Shown: positions 11,226-21,475 of the stretch, piece after piece | Layout of the letters: every line of letters starts with the position of its first letter | Numbering within the stretch: position 1 is the stretch's first letter | NCBI GenBank assembly: GCA_030710605.1 | Contig: CP092865.1 | Span: forward strand, 135,797,500-135,861,499 | DNA length: 64,000 nucleotides | Reading direction: 5' to 3' | Source: Cordylochernes scorpioides | Lineage: Eukaryota; Arthropoda; Arachnida; Pseudoscorpiones; Chernetidae | Position numbers and translations under genes: made by a program | The notes under the pieces: generated by a model | Database searches by the model: none | The model's input: the letters and a program-made list of their open reading frames with translations, nothing else | Told to the model about the DNA's origin: nothing

Positions 11226-12634
11226 CAGTAAAACCCTGCTAATACGAACCCCGGATATAGCGAACCTTCCCTTATAACGAACCTACGGCGATTCCCGATT
11301 CCATTCCATTGAAAATACCATCGTTATAACGAACTTTGCGATTTTTAAAATAATGAACTACCCCTATAACGAACCTATTTTCGGTCCCAAAATGATTTTA
11401 AAATACTATGGTTATAACGAACTTAAAATTGTGATTAAAAAAAAAATTAAAACAACAAAATTTTGAGCATGTTTCAGCTCACGGATCGCGATTTCAAAAC
11501 AAAAAAATTAGCGGCATTGTTTGTTTTCATTTCCATTCTATTTTTGCTGTATGTTGTATAAATTTTTACACATTATACTTTTATTTAATAGAATATCTTT
11601 GCATTCGACAATTTTAAAATAGAAGAAAAATACAAATGACTTCCAAAATAAAGAAAAGAAACAAAGAATGGCGTTCTAAAAAAAAAACAGTGGCAGCATG
11701 CCCTTATAGAAGCGTTCTATATATCAAGTTAACCTCGGCTAAAAAATAATTCTAAATAATTTTAAAGCCAGAAATGGTTTGAATAACAGGTTAAAAACAA
11801 AATTTAATATACACTTCAGAAGAATGTGTGGAAACTGGAATTGGAAGAAGAAAAAAAAAAAAAAAAAATAGTTCCCCCAACCCGTGTCTCATGGGTCACA
11901 AACAAATTGACTTATAAAGTCTCAAAAACTACCACTACAGTTCTATTTTTAGAATGGAATTTTTGTTAGGTATATGACACATTCAGGGTTCGCGGATATT
12001 CCCCCTGGCTGGCCGTTTCCCTACCGATTTTGTGTTTGCAAATTGGGGTTTTTTTATTCGCAATTTTACTGCGATATCAACATGTTTCGCGTTCGATTTT
12101 TCTGAAAGGGATACTTTTGATTCATCATCAATTGATTCAGAATACATAGAGCTTTATTCCTTTGATGGAAATACCGATATTTTAAGACAATTCTGATTTT
12201 CTAATTTTACTTTTCACTTTCAAACAACAAGGCATTAGAGGCATTTTTTCAAATAAATTTAGTATTATATTATTTGAGAAAAATGTTCTAAAATACTCAT
12301 ACCTTTCAAATATATAATTAATAATGTTTTGCTTAGGGGATTTAGCATAATTTTTAAATAATACATAGGTTTATTTATAAACATGTATGCTAATGATAAG
12401 AAGAACCTATTATCAAATGACTTATTTTGATATTCAGCATTACTGTAAAGAAATAGGTCAATTTAGGGAATTAAAATAAAGTGATTATTATTATGTGGCT
12501 GCCTTTTCCTGTTTGTATGGCTGTTTTTAATTATACAGTCTAAATTTAGAAAAGTTTTAAAAAATGGCCAAACTGTGGCTATAGTGAACCAAAAGCTCTG
12601 TTCCATTGGGGTTCACTATAGAGGGGTTTTACTG
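11226..12634. mobile_element. pogo/Tigger-like transposon, left-arm only
   Basis: Terminal repeats CAGTAAAACCCTGCTAATAC and its inverse ending GGGGTTTTACTG are flanked by TA (11224-11225, 12635-12636). The right arm has the empty site near 34490. About 1.4 kb; I found no intact reading frame. Internal repeats GTTATAACGAAC are typical of subterminal transposase sites. Confidence 0.85.
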
Positions 12635-13011
12635 TACTTTGTGTTTCTAATCTATAATCCAAATTGTATCTAAATCATGCTGTTATAACTAAAAACATTT
12701 TGTACGAATTACTTTGTGGGATATTTTTTTCTATTTTAAAATATTGTTTTACACACATGCACAAAAGTTACACCAGAGTCTACAAAGGGGTTGTAAAAAA
12801 AAAGTACAAGCTATTTATATTTAATGATAAACTATGGTTTCATCATTGATATAATTCTAGGCTTCCACCACCTCCCTATTTCCTTATATACATCTAGCCT
12901 GGAGATATCTCCAACATGTGGACGGCAGTTTCTGGTTCTACAACTGAATAGTGCTCTCCACACATGGCTACTGCCATTTAACTAAATAAATGTCTCAACG
13001 GAACATTTATA

Positions 13012-13386
13012 CAGTAGAAACTCCATGAGAGGACACTCACGCTAGAGTACACCTCTCTACAAAGGACTGTTTCCATTTTCAAAATTACCATTTTTACTGA
13101 TAAAGCACAATTTGGATTATAGATTATAATACAAGAAAATAAGACCTAATCCAAATAATTTATTAGTGTGTGACGTTTCGGCAACAGCATTGTCACCATT
13201 TATTCTTCTGTCTGATGATGGTAACAATGCTGTTTACGAAACGTCATACACTAATAAATTATTTGGATTAGGTCTTATTTTCTTGTACCATTTTTACTAT
13301 TTAGCAGCTCTCCGGTAAGAGGACACCTCTCCCTAAAGGACACTTTGGTTCTGTAACTAGGTGTACTTTACATGGAGGTTCTATTG
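13012..13386. mobile_element. MITE family A split by a hammerhead element
   Basis: The halves 13012-13098 and 13286-13386 rejoin at the 13-bp duplication TACCATTTTTACT. The right-arm copy (33733-34101) has the same insertion, so both events predate the divergence of the arms. Confidence 0.88.
13099..13285. mobile_element. Hammerhead-bearing head-to-head element, 187 bp (left arm)
   Basis: Precisely bounded by a 13-bp direct repeat (13086-13098 and 13286-13298). It starts GATAAAGCACAATTTGG, then inverted ends CAAGAAAATAAGACC / GGTCTTATTTTCTTG enclose two opposed half-motifs. The plus-strand half (13212-13245) has CUGAUGA and GAAACGUC with two mismatches in stem II; the minus half has lost its CUGANGA. 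No open reading frame. The long target duplication suggests target-primed or integrase-type insertion rather than a TA-type DNA transposon. Confidence 0.8.
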
Positions 13387-13990
13387 TATTTTGAAATTCC
13401 CAAATACAAATATCATCCTGAACAGTTTTCTTGATGAACCAAGATATATATGTCTCACATGCTGTACCTCAATGACTCATCAAGGTGGTCTTAAAAAGCT
13501 TTTTGATAAATCATTGAAACAGTAAAATTTGCCCCAAGGTTTATGATAGACTTAAACAATAGAGGGCCTTAGCTTATTAGGGGGGGGAGAAGAAATAAGA
13601 AGGTAAAATAAAGTTCAGGTTTAAAAGTGTATAGTTGGTTCTGACTATACAATTGAATGTTGCAAGATTGCCAGTTTTTGGCTAATATTTATATCCGTAA
13701 AGTTGAAAAAAAAGAAATGGTGGATGTTTATCCCGAATGATGGCAGTCTTGCATCATCTTGTTACATCATCAAAATGTTTTTTTGTGATGATAAAAAAAC
13801 TTGTGAGTTTATATCCCACTACTATATAGGAATTTGTATCTTAAGGCTTGCGAAACTGTACAACCGCTGTAAAAATAGAACTGCCATTCACACGGTCATT
13901 TACGGGAATAACAGGAAATAATATGTTGGCAACAAGGAATAAATGTGAGGAGGCTAATTATATAACCACCTTATATTTACAATGGATGTA

Positions 13991-14349
13991 CAGTTGAACC
14001 TGTCTATAGCGCCCCCTCTAAATTGCGCCTCCCTCTCTATGGCACCCAATTTTAAATACATAGTACGATGCAATTTACATTAAAAGTGACCTGTCTATAG
14101 CACCCCCTCTAAATAGCACTTCCCTCTCTATGGTGCCCGATTTTAAATACATAGTACAATGCAATTTACATTAAAAGTGACCTGTCTATAGCATCCCTTC
14201 TCTATAGCACTTCCCTCTCTATAGTGCCCGATTTTAAATACGTAGTACGATGCAATTCACATTAAAAGTGACCTGTCTATAGCACCCACTCTCTATAGCA
14301 CCCTATTTTGGTGAGTCCTAAGAGGGGGCGCTATAGACAGGTTTAACTG
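13991..14349. mobile_element. MITE family C with three 91-bp internal units (left arm)
   Basis: CAGTTGAACCTGTCTATAG and its inverse GACAGGTTTAACTG form termini next to TA. Internally a GACCTGTCTATAGCAC... unit repeats at 14088, 14179 and 14270, so the terminus itself has been tandemly copied inward. Counterpart 32758-33116. Single-unit relatives are at 60848-61030 and 63330-63500. Confidence 0.85.
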
Positions 14350-14359
14350 TATATTGTTA

Positions 14360-14612
14360 CAGTACGACGTTTAAACAAGTTTTACAGCAGATGTTTCCTT
14401 TTTACAGAACGAAAAATCGGTATTTTAATTATTTAAGGAGAAATAACGACTATTCCTATCCTTAGGGATTTCATCATTACTCTTCACAATTCATCCTTCA
14501 TCCCTAAGGATATGAATAGTCGTTATTTCTCTTTAAATAATTAAAATTACGATTTTTCGTTCTGTAAAAAAGAAACATTTGCAGTAAAACACCTATAAAC
14601 GTCGTATCATAC
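14360..14612. mobile_element. Foldback element, ~250 bp (family D, left arm)
   Basis: Arms of over 100 bp pair around GGGATTTCATCATTACTCTTC; GACGTTTAAACAAG on one side answers CCTATAAACGTCGT on the other. Counterpart about 32500-32745. Shorter relatives carrying AGAAATAATTGTTATTTCTCC are at 17220-17395, 58695-58862 and 61705-61880. Confidence 0.75.
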
Positions 14613-14653
14613 CCGCATTATATTGTAGTATGTATATAGTTACAGAGTATATT

Positions 14654-14760
14654 CAGTTACAGTGTGTAGGAAGAATCTCTCTGTAAAGGACACTTAGTTG
14701 CAGAACCCTCTAAGAGAGATGTCCTCTACTAAGAACATCCTCTGGAAGCTCTCTGCTGTA
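14654..14760. repeat. Diverged MITE A fragment
   Basis: Retains GTAAAGGACACTTAGTTGCAGA and a CTGCTGTA end; the middle is deleted. Counterpart about 32340-32445. Confidence 0.5.
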
Positions 14761-14870
14761 TTATTAAAAAAAATCTTATTTGAAGCAGTCATTAAAAAGA
14801 GAAAAGAAATTCATGGTGTTATTTAGGTAAGCTTAGTAGATACACTTTTACTCTATTAATGATGTATGTT

Positions 14871-15231
14871 CTTCTTTCTTATCTCCACTCAATCATATTA
14901 AGGTGTCAAGCTTGTAAAACTTGAGACTTTTGAAAAAGAGATTTGACAACCATCATGATTAGGTGAAGTAGAATGCGTCTGCCTTTGTCATTAAGACTGG
15001 GAGCACTACTCAGTGGCAGGCCGACTTAGCTCCAAAAGAAATGGCCACCTCTGATATGAGGAACAGACTCCATGTGCAGCCGCTCCTAACATGGAGAACA
15101 AATGCTGCTCATCCTGTATCCCTGGATCAGGAGCCCTTACAGGGTACTATCAGACGGGCCAGCTGAGCCCAGGTTTTTTAGCAAGCTTGTTACTGCTCCC
15201 CTCCCTCCTTTTTCATCCGGGCTTGGGAATA
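14871..15231. repeat. Dispersed ~370-bp repeat (R370)
   Basis: Starts with an AAG-rich tail (TTCTTCTTTCTTATCTCC read on plus) and contains GGGAGCACTACTCAGTGGC and CCCTTACAGGGTACTATCAG. Copies: 20165-20490, 21291-21475 (partial), 25556-25945, 31870-32235, 45630-45745 (partial). The tail is shared with SINE family 2 at 18424, so it is probably a long SINE. Confidence 0.65.
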
Positions 15232-15378
15232 AATGAAGTATTAAGATGAAGTGTGTGATACAATTTAAAAGAGAAACACAAACACAAGGTAATAAGACCA
15301 AATCCAAATAAATACTGTGTCAGGAAGAATAACTTCTTACGTCCATTGAAGTCTATAAAGATGATAAGGCACAATTTT

Positions 15379-15696
15379 TTTTATTTTTTTTGCTTATCCT
15401 AGTACACGTGGTACAGGCCATGATAATCATGGTGGATAGAAGTTGGCGACTACTTTTACTGTAAATGCACCACATGTCTACACATGTGAAAAGCCAGTTT
15501 GACTATGCACTTCCAAATGTGCCAGAGCCCCATTTGGTTATTTGCACTTGTTGGTGGGGTTGGACTTTTACAAGAATCGGGGGACCATTGAAACATTTTT
15601 TTTTTTTTTATCAGAAAAAAGTGCTTAATGCGGGAATCGAACCCAGGTCATAGCAGTCAAAAACCAACGGTTTAGACCATCCTTCCACCGACCTCC
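15379..15696 (-). mobile_element. SINE family 1, full length (left arm)
   Basis: Minus strand; the head begins GGAGGTCGGTGGAAGGATGG, with B-box GGGTTCGATTCCC and tail GGATAAGCA plus poly(A). Target duplication AAGGCACAATTTTT (15365-15378, 15697-15710). It inserted into the GATAAGGCACAATTT end of a hammerhead-family repeat. Counterpart 31411-31730. Confidence 0.9.
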
Positions 15697-16029
15697 AAGG
15701 CACAATTTTTATTATAGATTATAAACACAAGGTAATAAGACCAAATCCAGATGAATAAATTTATTTATTTAGATTTGCTCTTATTACCTTGTGTTTATAA
15801 TTTATAATCCAAATTGTACCTTATCAAAGAGAAACACAATGTCCCGTAAGAAAGAAAGAATTGGATCAAGAAATGGTCCTTCAAGACTGAAATAATTATC
15901 AATGTATTGTAGAAGAAAGGAAAACAATAATCTACTGTCAGTAGTCTGCGGTGGGAGAGAGAGAGAGTTTCCTGGTAGGCTGCCCTTGAGGAATAATTTC
16001 CTCCTAGCAAACAGAACAATCTTCTTTCT

Positions 16030-16600
16030 GCCTTTGAGCCCTGGCACTTGTTGGGGCTGGAAAACTTATTTCTACCTTTGAGCCCTGGCACTTGTTGGGG
16101 CTGGAAAACATTTCTACCTTCGAGCCCTGGCACTTGTTGGGGCTGGAAAACTTATTTCTACCTTTGAGCCCTGGCACTTGTTGGGGCTGGAAAACTTATT
16201 TCTACCTTTGAGCCCTGGCACTTGCTGGGGCTGGAAAACTTATTTCTACCTTTGAGCCCTGGCACTTGTTGGGGCTGGAAAACTTATTTCTACCTTTGAG
16301 CCCTGGCACTTGTTGGGGCTGGAAAACTTATTTCTACCTTTGAGCCCTGGCACTTGCTGGGGCTGGAAAACTTATTTCTACCTTTGAGCCCTGGCACTTG
16401 TTGGGGCTGGAAAACTTATTTCTACCTTTGAGCCCTGGCACTTGTTGGGGCTGGAAAACTTATTTCTACCTTTGAGCCCTGGCACTTGTTGGGGCTGGAA
16501 AACTTATTTCTACCTTTGAGCCCTGGCACTTGTTGGGGCTGGAAAACTTATTTCTACCTTTGAGCCCTGGCACTTGTTGGGGCTGGAAATCTTCTTCATG
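16030..16600. repeat. 44-bp minisatellite, 13 units (left arm)
   Basis: The unit contains TTGAGCCCTGGCACTTG and GGGGCTGGAAAACTTA; exact 44-bp spacing holds from 16161 to 16557, with shorter units near the start. The right arm has only 8 units (30735-31085). The unit length is not a multiple of three, so open frames across it are incidental. Confidence 0.95.
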
Positions 16601-16654
16601 TTGCACTAGGAGAGATTATTCTGCGCTTAATCTTTAAAAATGGTCTTCTTCTAA

Positions 16655-16738
16655 TGCAAGAAAATAAGACCTAATCCAAATAATAGTGTGTGACGAAACA
16701 GCATTGTCACCATCATCAGACAAAAGAATATTTTTAAA
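16655..16738 (-). mobile_element. Solo half-element of hammerhead family (left arm)
   Basis: Flanked by direct repeats ATGGTCTTCTTCTAA (about 16640 and 16740). The core is damaged: the GAAAC-side is shortened. Counterpart about 30581-30677. Shows that single halves also inserted with a ~14-bp target duplication. Confidence 0.65.
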
Positions 16739-16868
16739 TATGGTCTTCTTCTAAATTATGTGATTATTTTATAAGGTTGTCCCAAAATTTTGTGTTTTTC
16801 TTAAAATGTTGTTTTTCTTATTACTTGGCGAATATTATTATTGCGGCAAATTCATTTTATTCTTTTGT

Positions 16869-16902
16869 CTGATGATGGTAACAATGCTGTTACCGAAACG
16901 TC
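16869..16902 (+). ncRNA. Hammerhead ribozyme motif, type 1
   Basis: CUGAUGA, then stem II GGUAACA/UGUUACC (7 bp, loop AUGC), then GAAA and CGUC. One extra U lies between the conserved A9 and stem II. Stem III would be AC/GU with no loop, so an active fold probably needs pairing of two ACGU palindromes from separate or tandem copies. UGU before the core and ACA after it give a short stem I. Core residues are all present. Confidence 0.6.
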
Positions 16903-17639
16903 ACACACTATTGATTTAGTTGGATTAGGTCTTATTTTCTTATATCAATAATACATAATACAATTACTTTATATATAATGGCAAATTATATTGGTATTTC
17001 AATTTTTTGCAAGTGTTTATGAACTTTTGGGACAACCCTGTATTTCCTTGTGTAGTGGAACCACAGATCTGAATTAAAGGAAGTTATTTTGGGTAGGCAA
17101 ATTGTATAATAATTCATCCAGGAAAACTTTTTCCAGATATACACAAAAACTGAAATTACAATATCTCTCTCTATTAATATACATAAATACACAATCAACA
17201 TATGTAACAATATGTATTCTTCCATTTATCATTACTCTTCACAATTCATCCTTTCATACTTCATCCTTAAGGTTAGAAATAATTGTTATTTCTCCTTAAA
17301 ATAAATTTTGATTTCTCGTTGAAAAGAAACACATGCGGTATGATTTTCAAATGGCATTTTACAATCACAAGCCGCATTATATTGTAATATATGTAAATAT
17401 GTATATTGGAAAACCTTTTGACTTTCCTCGACAATTGACCAAGATCTGAATTGAAATTTTAACAAGACTTGAATCTGAAAGACTTATTTGCCACATTTGC
17501 AACTGCAGAAAATTCAATTTAACCAAAGGCTTCACCAACTTATTTTTGGGTCAGAAAATGATGATAATAAAATAGCGTGTTACATAATGTTTCATGTACA
17601 TATTCTGGATAAATATAAAATATTTTATTTTTTTCTATT

Positions 17640-17945
17640 ATTTTTCACATGTTAAGCGTATTTACGCAAGTTTGGCCTTAAATACCCATTTCTTTGTTTC
17701 TCAAGAAGTCTTTGAGACCAAAAGATTTTTGGTCGCAGTGGTACAGCCTGCTTCACGCTGACGAGGGCCAACAGCCCGAAACACGTTCGTGGATGACTTT
17801 TGATGGGTTGACCAAATATCAGGGAACATGCTAAACCAACGTTTAGTTGATTCCTATTCCACTAGATGGCGCTCTCTGCCATCTAAAATGCACATGTGCT
17901 CCCGGTCAGGATATGCCTTCTTTATTTTCAATCTTATTTTATATT
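17640..17945 (+). mobile_element. Repeat with type-2 hammerhead (left arm)
   Basis: Contains the type-2 ribozyme-like motif (17754-17791) followed by GTTTAGTTGATTCC, CACTAGATGGCGC and GGTCAGGATATGCC blocks also found at 9893-10219 and 56985-57068. Unlike the 9893 copy it is not a symmetric foldback. Counterpart 29390-29690 (minus). Confidence 0.65.
17754..17791 (+). ncRNA. Hammerhead ribozyme motif, type 2
   Basis: Stem I CACG/CGUG, core CUGACGA, stem II GGGC/GCCC with loop CAACA, GAA, a 2-bp stem III (AC/GU, loop AC) and U at the cleavage position, all in 38 nt. This fits the small-stem-III form known from Penelope-like elements. The identical motif on minus is 29518-29555. Confidence 0.65.
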
Positions 17946-18423
17946 AGAGCATAAATTAGATTTGACTCCACTCTAATTTCACTATTGGCCATCTATTATA
18001 TATAGATGGCGTGAGGTTTTGACATTTATTTTAACGGGAGAGGCGCCCTATGCTTCTATGGATCAATTTCCTCCCGGCAAATTTTCCATCTAGGAGCTAT
18101 ATTGGGGTAGAAAAATGGTGCCAAGGATATATTAATGAATTTTTATTACTACATAAAGATTCCATTGTTAAAACAAAGTTCATAAGGGATACTTTCATTT
18201 GGTTAAAAACTGGATGAAGCTAATCGCTAGTCAATATTAAAACCTTTACCTCTCTCTAAACTAAAAAAAAAAATGTAACCTAGTCTTATATAACTCTGAG
18301 GTTTATTTTCCAACTGACATTTGAAGCTTCTGTACATGCTGGTCTATTACAGGGGTCTGAGGCAGTGTTCTTGATTTTCAGATTACTTTGGGAGAGATTT
18401 CAGGTCTCTAACAATGTTGAATA

Positions 18424-18690
18424 GAGGTCGGTGAACGAGTGGTTAAAACCCTCGATTCCCAACAGCATTGAACCGGGATCGAATCCTGCGTTGGACCCTT
18501 TACATATTATTCATTGTTTTCCCACTATGTACTAAGTGCAATTCTCAACCTGCAACATTATTGACTGTATTAACTCATCCATTGATGAGCTCTACTCTTC
18601 CCCGGCAGACACCATCAAAAGTCTCAAGATTTACAAACTTGATACTTTAATATGTTTGAGTGTAGATTAGAAAGAAGATTCATTGTTGCA
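18424..18690 (+). mobile_element. SINE family 2, tRNA-derived (left arm)
   Basis: tRNA-like head GGTCGGTGAACGAGTGG...GGGATCGAATCC (A and B box-like) and a tail AGTCTCAAG...GATTAGAAAGAAG shared with R370. Counterpart 27376-27628 (minus). Confidence 0.7.
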
Positions 18691-18708
18691 AATATCAAAA
18701 ACTAGGTT

Positions 18709-18712
<4 letters not shown>

Positions 18713-18739
<27 letters not shown>
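18713..18739. repeat. (TC)n microsatellite
   Basis: About 13 TC dinucleotides; only a few GA units remain at the right-arm site (27330). Confidence 0.9.
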
Positions 18740-18743
<4 letters not shown>

Positions 18744-18850
18744 GAGCAGAACCTAATAAAGTGATTTTGGAACAAGAAACAATGTTAAACACAAGGTAAT
18801 AAATTTAAAAATATTTGCAGAGTTTCTTTATTCAGATATTGGGAGGCAAG

Positions 18851-18880
18851 CTTTCGCGTGGTAACGCTTTATCAGACCAC
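18851..18880 (-). ncRNA. Type-3 hammerhead-like motif (left arm)
   Basis: Minus strand CUGAUAA, hairpin around GCGUUACCACGC, then GAAAGCUUGC. The core G is A here. The right-arm version (27200-27227) has the intact CUGAUGA. Confidence 0.4.
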
Positions 18881-19101
18881 TGGCTCCGCAAAGGCGTTTC
18901 AAGTACAAACAATGTTGAGTTATAAGTATGTGATTAAAAAAACTTCAGATTATAAAAATAGAAAGGAGCTGTTGGTCAGAGACAACAGCCTGACATGGAA
19001 AGAAAGGCCGGGTGGGAGAGTGAAGTAGGTCGTGAAGAGGCCCCCCCCTGCTAATCTTCCTCCCAAGTCTAATGTCAGCCTGATGGATGGAATTGCCCTC
19101 A

Positions 19102-19390
19102 TGGACAAAACTTGAGCAAGTTGTACCTTTTACCATGTATATTGGGACTCAGACAATAACTCTGAATGATACAATCATGGACAAAACTTAAGCAAGTTGT
19201 ACCTTTTACCATGTATATTGGTACTCTGACAATAACTCTGAAAGATACACTCATGGACAAAACTTAAGTTATACCTTTTAGCATGTATATTGGGATTTAG
19301 ACAATAACTCTGAATGATACACTCATGGACAAAACTTGAGGAAGTTGTACCTTTTACCATGTATATTGGGACTCAGACAATAACTCTGAC
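19102..19390 (-). repeat. Array of Tc1-like MITE ends (left arm)
   Basis: About four ~74-bp units each containing CATGGACAAAACTT and CAGACAATAACTCTGAA. Full MITEs with these ends are at 48702-48899 and 57881-58100. The array looks like repeated capture or copying of one terminus. Counterpart 26688-26976. Confidence 0.75.
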
Positions 19391-19688
19391 AATAAAATAT
19401 AATAAAATCAATAAAGCATCCAGGACTTATGTCCATAGTTTGCTTGAATACCATTTCTGAGATTCTATCCTTCACAGTATAGCATATATAACTAGAATCG
19501 TCCTATACAGTATTAGAGCTCCAAGAGAAGTGGTCTGGTAGATTAAATTGGCGAAATGACTGGAATATTTCATGACGAGCCAAGTCCTCCCAATAATTTT
19601 TCATCACAGTAAGAACAGTAGAAGTTTATTTTATGTGTAAAAGAAACATTGTGCTTTTATTTCTTATATTATTCTATTTACCACCATG

Positions 19689-19796
19689 CTATCTAATGCA
19701 ATCTAAGTTTTCTTTGTAGATCGTGAAATGTGTGGTGTCGCTGGAGACCCGCTGGCGATTCTCCACCAAACTCTGCAGCGGTGGCAGAGGCGCCAT
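19689..19796 (-). other. Isolated GC-rich 35-codon frame (left arm)
   Basis: Minus-strand ATG in a Kozak-like context opens MAPLPPLQSLVENRQRV and stops after 35 codons. It is unusually GC-rich against its surroundings. The right copy (26284-26391) differs by Asn for Asp at residue 20. It could be a first coding exon of an unrecognised gene; no clear donor site was found. Confidence 0.2.
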
Positions 19797-20164
19797 GTTA
19801 ATATAGTTTTTATGTATATATATATATAATTATCATTTTAAAATAGTGCAGACTGTGCACTTTTGCATGTATTGACAAGATGTCAATAAAATTATGCTAA
19901 ATGTCAAATATCTATTTACCACCAAAGCGAGGTAAACCATCCCACAGTACAACATGACAATTGTATTACTGAATGGTAACAATGTGTGTGCCTGCTACCT
20001 ATCTAATCCCATAGACAACATCAAGTGCACATGTACTCTGGCCTAGACCTGCTGATATCATTGTAGAACTCCTCCTCAGAGAGAAGAATACATTTAGATA
20101 CAAATAGGTGAGAAATGCTCTTGTCCTTTTCCCTAAACCACCAAATAAGTGTTCAAAAGGAGGA

Positions 20165-20490
20165 TCTTTGAATCTTTGCCAGTCCCAAGCCCGAATGAAA
20201 AAGGAGGAGGGGGAGCAGTAACAAGCTCGCTAAAAAACCTGGCCTGGCTGATAATACCCTGTAAGGGCTCCTAATCCAGGGATACAGGATGAGCAGTGTC
20301 TGTACTCCATGTTAGGAGCAGCTGCACATGGTGTCTGTTCCTCATGCCAGAGGCGGCCATTTCTTTTGGAGCTAAGTCAGCCTGCTACTGAGTAGTGCTC
20401 CAAGTCTTAATAACAAAAGCAGACGCATTCTACTTCACCCAATCTCAAGCTCTACAAGCTTGATACCCTAATATGATTGAGTGGAGATAA
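20165..20490. repeat. R370 repeat, first of two left-arm copies
   Basis: Reverse orientation to 14871. Together with 21291-21475 it brackets ~950 bp that the right arm lacks. Confidence 0.65.
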
Positions 20491-20779
20491 GAAAGAAGAA
20501 AAAAAAAATTAGAATTTTAAAAAATGTACTGCTAAATCTATGCTTTGGCAATTTTTTAAGACTATTGTGAGAAATTTTATATAAAATACCTTGTGAAAAA
20601 AATAGTGCAAAAGTGGAATTGTACTGGGATCAGGTGGATAAATTAAGAAAAAGGCATCTCTTGCTCGTGCAAGCCATCAGCATAATTTAGTTGCACGATC
20701 TCCTGATGAGGCCTTTTCTTTATAAAAAACCTTATTACTAGAGAATACATTAAAGACATCACATATATTGTCCAGACAC

Positions 20780-20905
20780 CTTAGAAATCCCATGAGAGGA
20801 CACTCCTGCTAGAGGACATCTCTTTACAAAGTTTTAATTACCAAAATAACCATATTTTAGTATTTAGCTGCTCTCCAGTAAGAGGACACTTCTCTTTAGG
20901 GGAAG
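20780..20905. mobile_element. MITE family A fragment (left arm only)
   Basis: Retains CATGAGAGGACACTCCTGC and CCAGTAAGAGGACAC blocks, lacks both complete ends. Lies in the segment missing from the right arm. Confidence 0.6.
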
Positions 20906-20911
20906 GTATAT

Positions 20912-21100
20912 GTACTCATGAAAAAAACTTAAAGAAGTGGAAAGTCTGATGTGGCTGGTTATCTATTTTTTTTTTTAAGAAGACAGAGGCAATGTGTCAT
21001 CAATTAAGGTCATTGTGTATCAAATATATTTTAGAGTTATCGTCTGAATCCATGATATACATGCTAAAAGGTACAAATTCTTTAAGTTTTGCCCAGTGTA
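20912..21100. mobile_element. Tc1-like MITE, ~190 bp (left arm only)
   Basis: ACTCATGAAAAAAACTTAAAG start and TTTTGCCCAGTGTA end; the middle matches 48702-48899 (AAGTGGAAAGTCTGATG). Decayed ends. Confidence 0.6.
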
Positions 21101-21290
21101 CTGTATTAAAATTGGAATGAAACAAACATTGAAAAAGATCCATAAAACATGAATGCACAAAATACTCCAATCACTTCAGAGAGTTCTGTACACATGCTCC
21201 AGAAACCAGGTTTTACTTTAGGTAACAAATTAGTAGAAATTCTTTTTTTTTTTTTTTTAACTTATCCTTTATTTTTTTTTAGACACAAAA

Positions 21291-21475
21291 TCAGAGGCGG
21301 CCATTTCTTTTGGAGCTAAGTCGGCCTGCCACTGAGTAGTGCTCCCAGTCTTAACGACAAAGGCAGACGCATTCTACTTTACCCAGTCATGATGGTTGTC
21401 AAATCTCTTTTTCAAAAGTCTCAAGCTTTACAAACTTGACACCCTAATATGAATGAGTGGTGATAAAGAAAGAAG
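21291..21475. repeat. R370 repeat, second left-arm copy (partial)
   Basis: Begins at GAGGCGGCCATTTC, the same point seen near 20346. The sequence after it aligns with the single right-arm copy. Confidence 0.65.
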
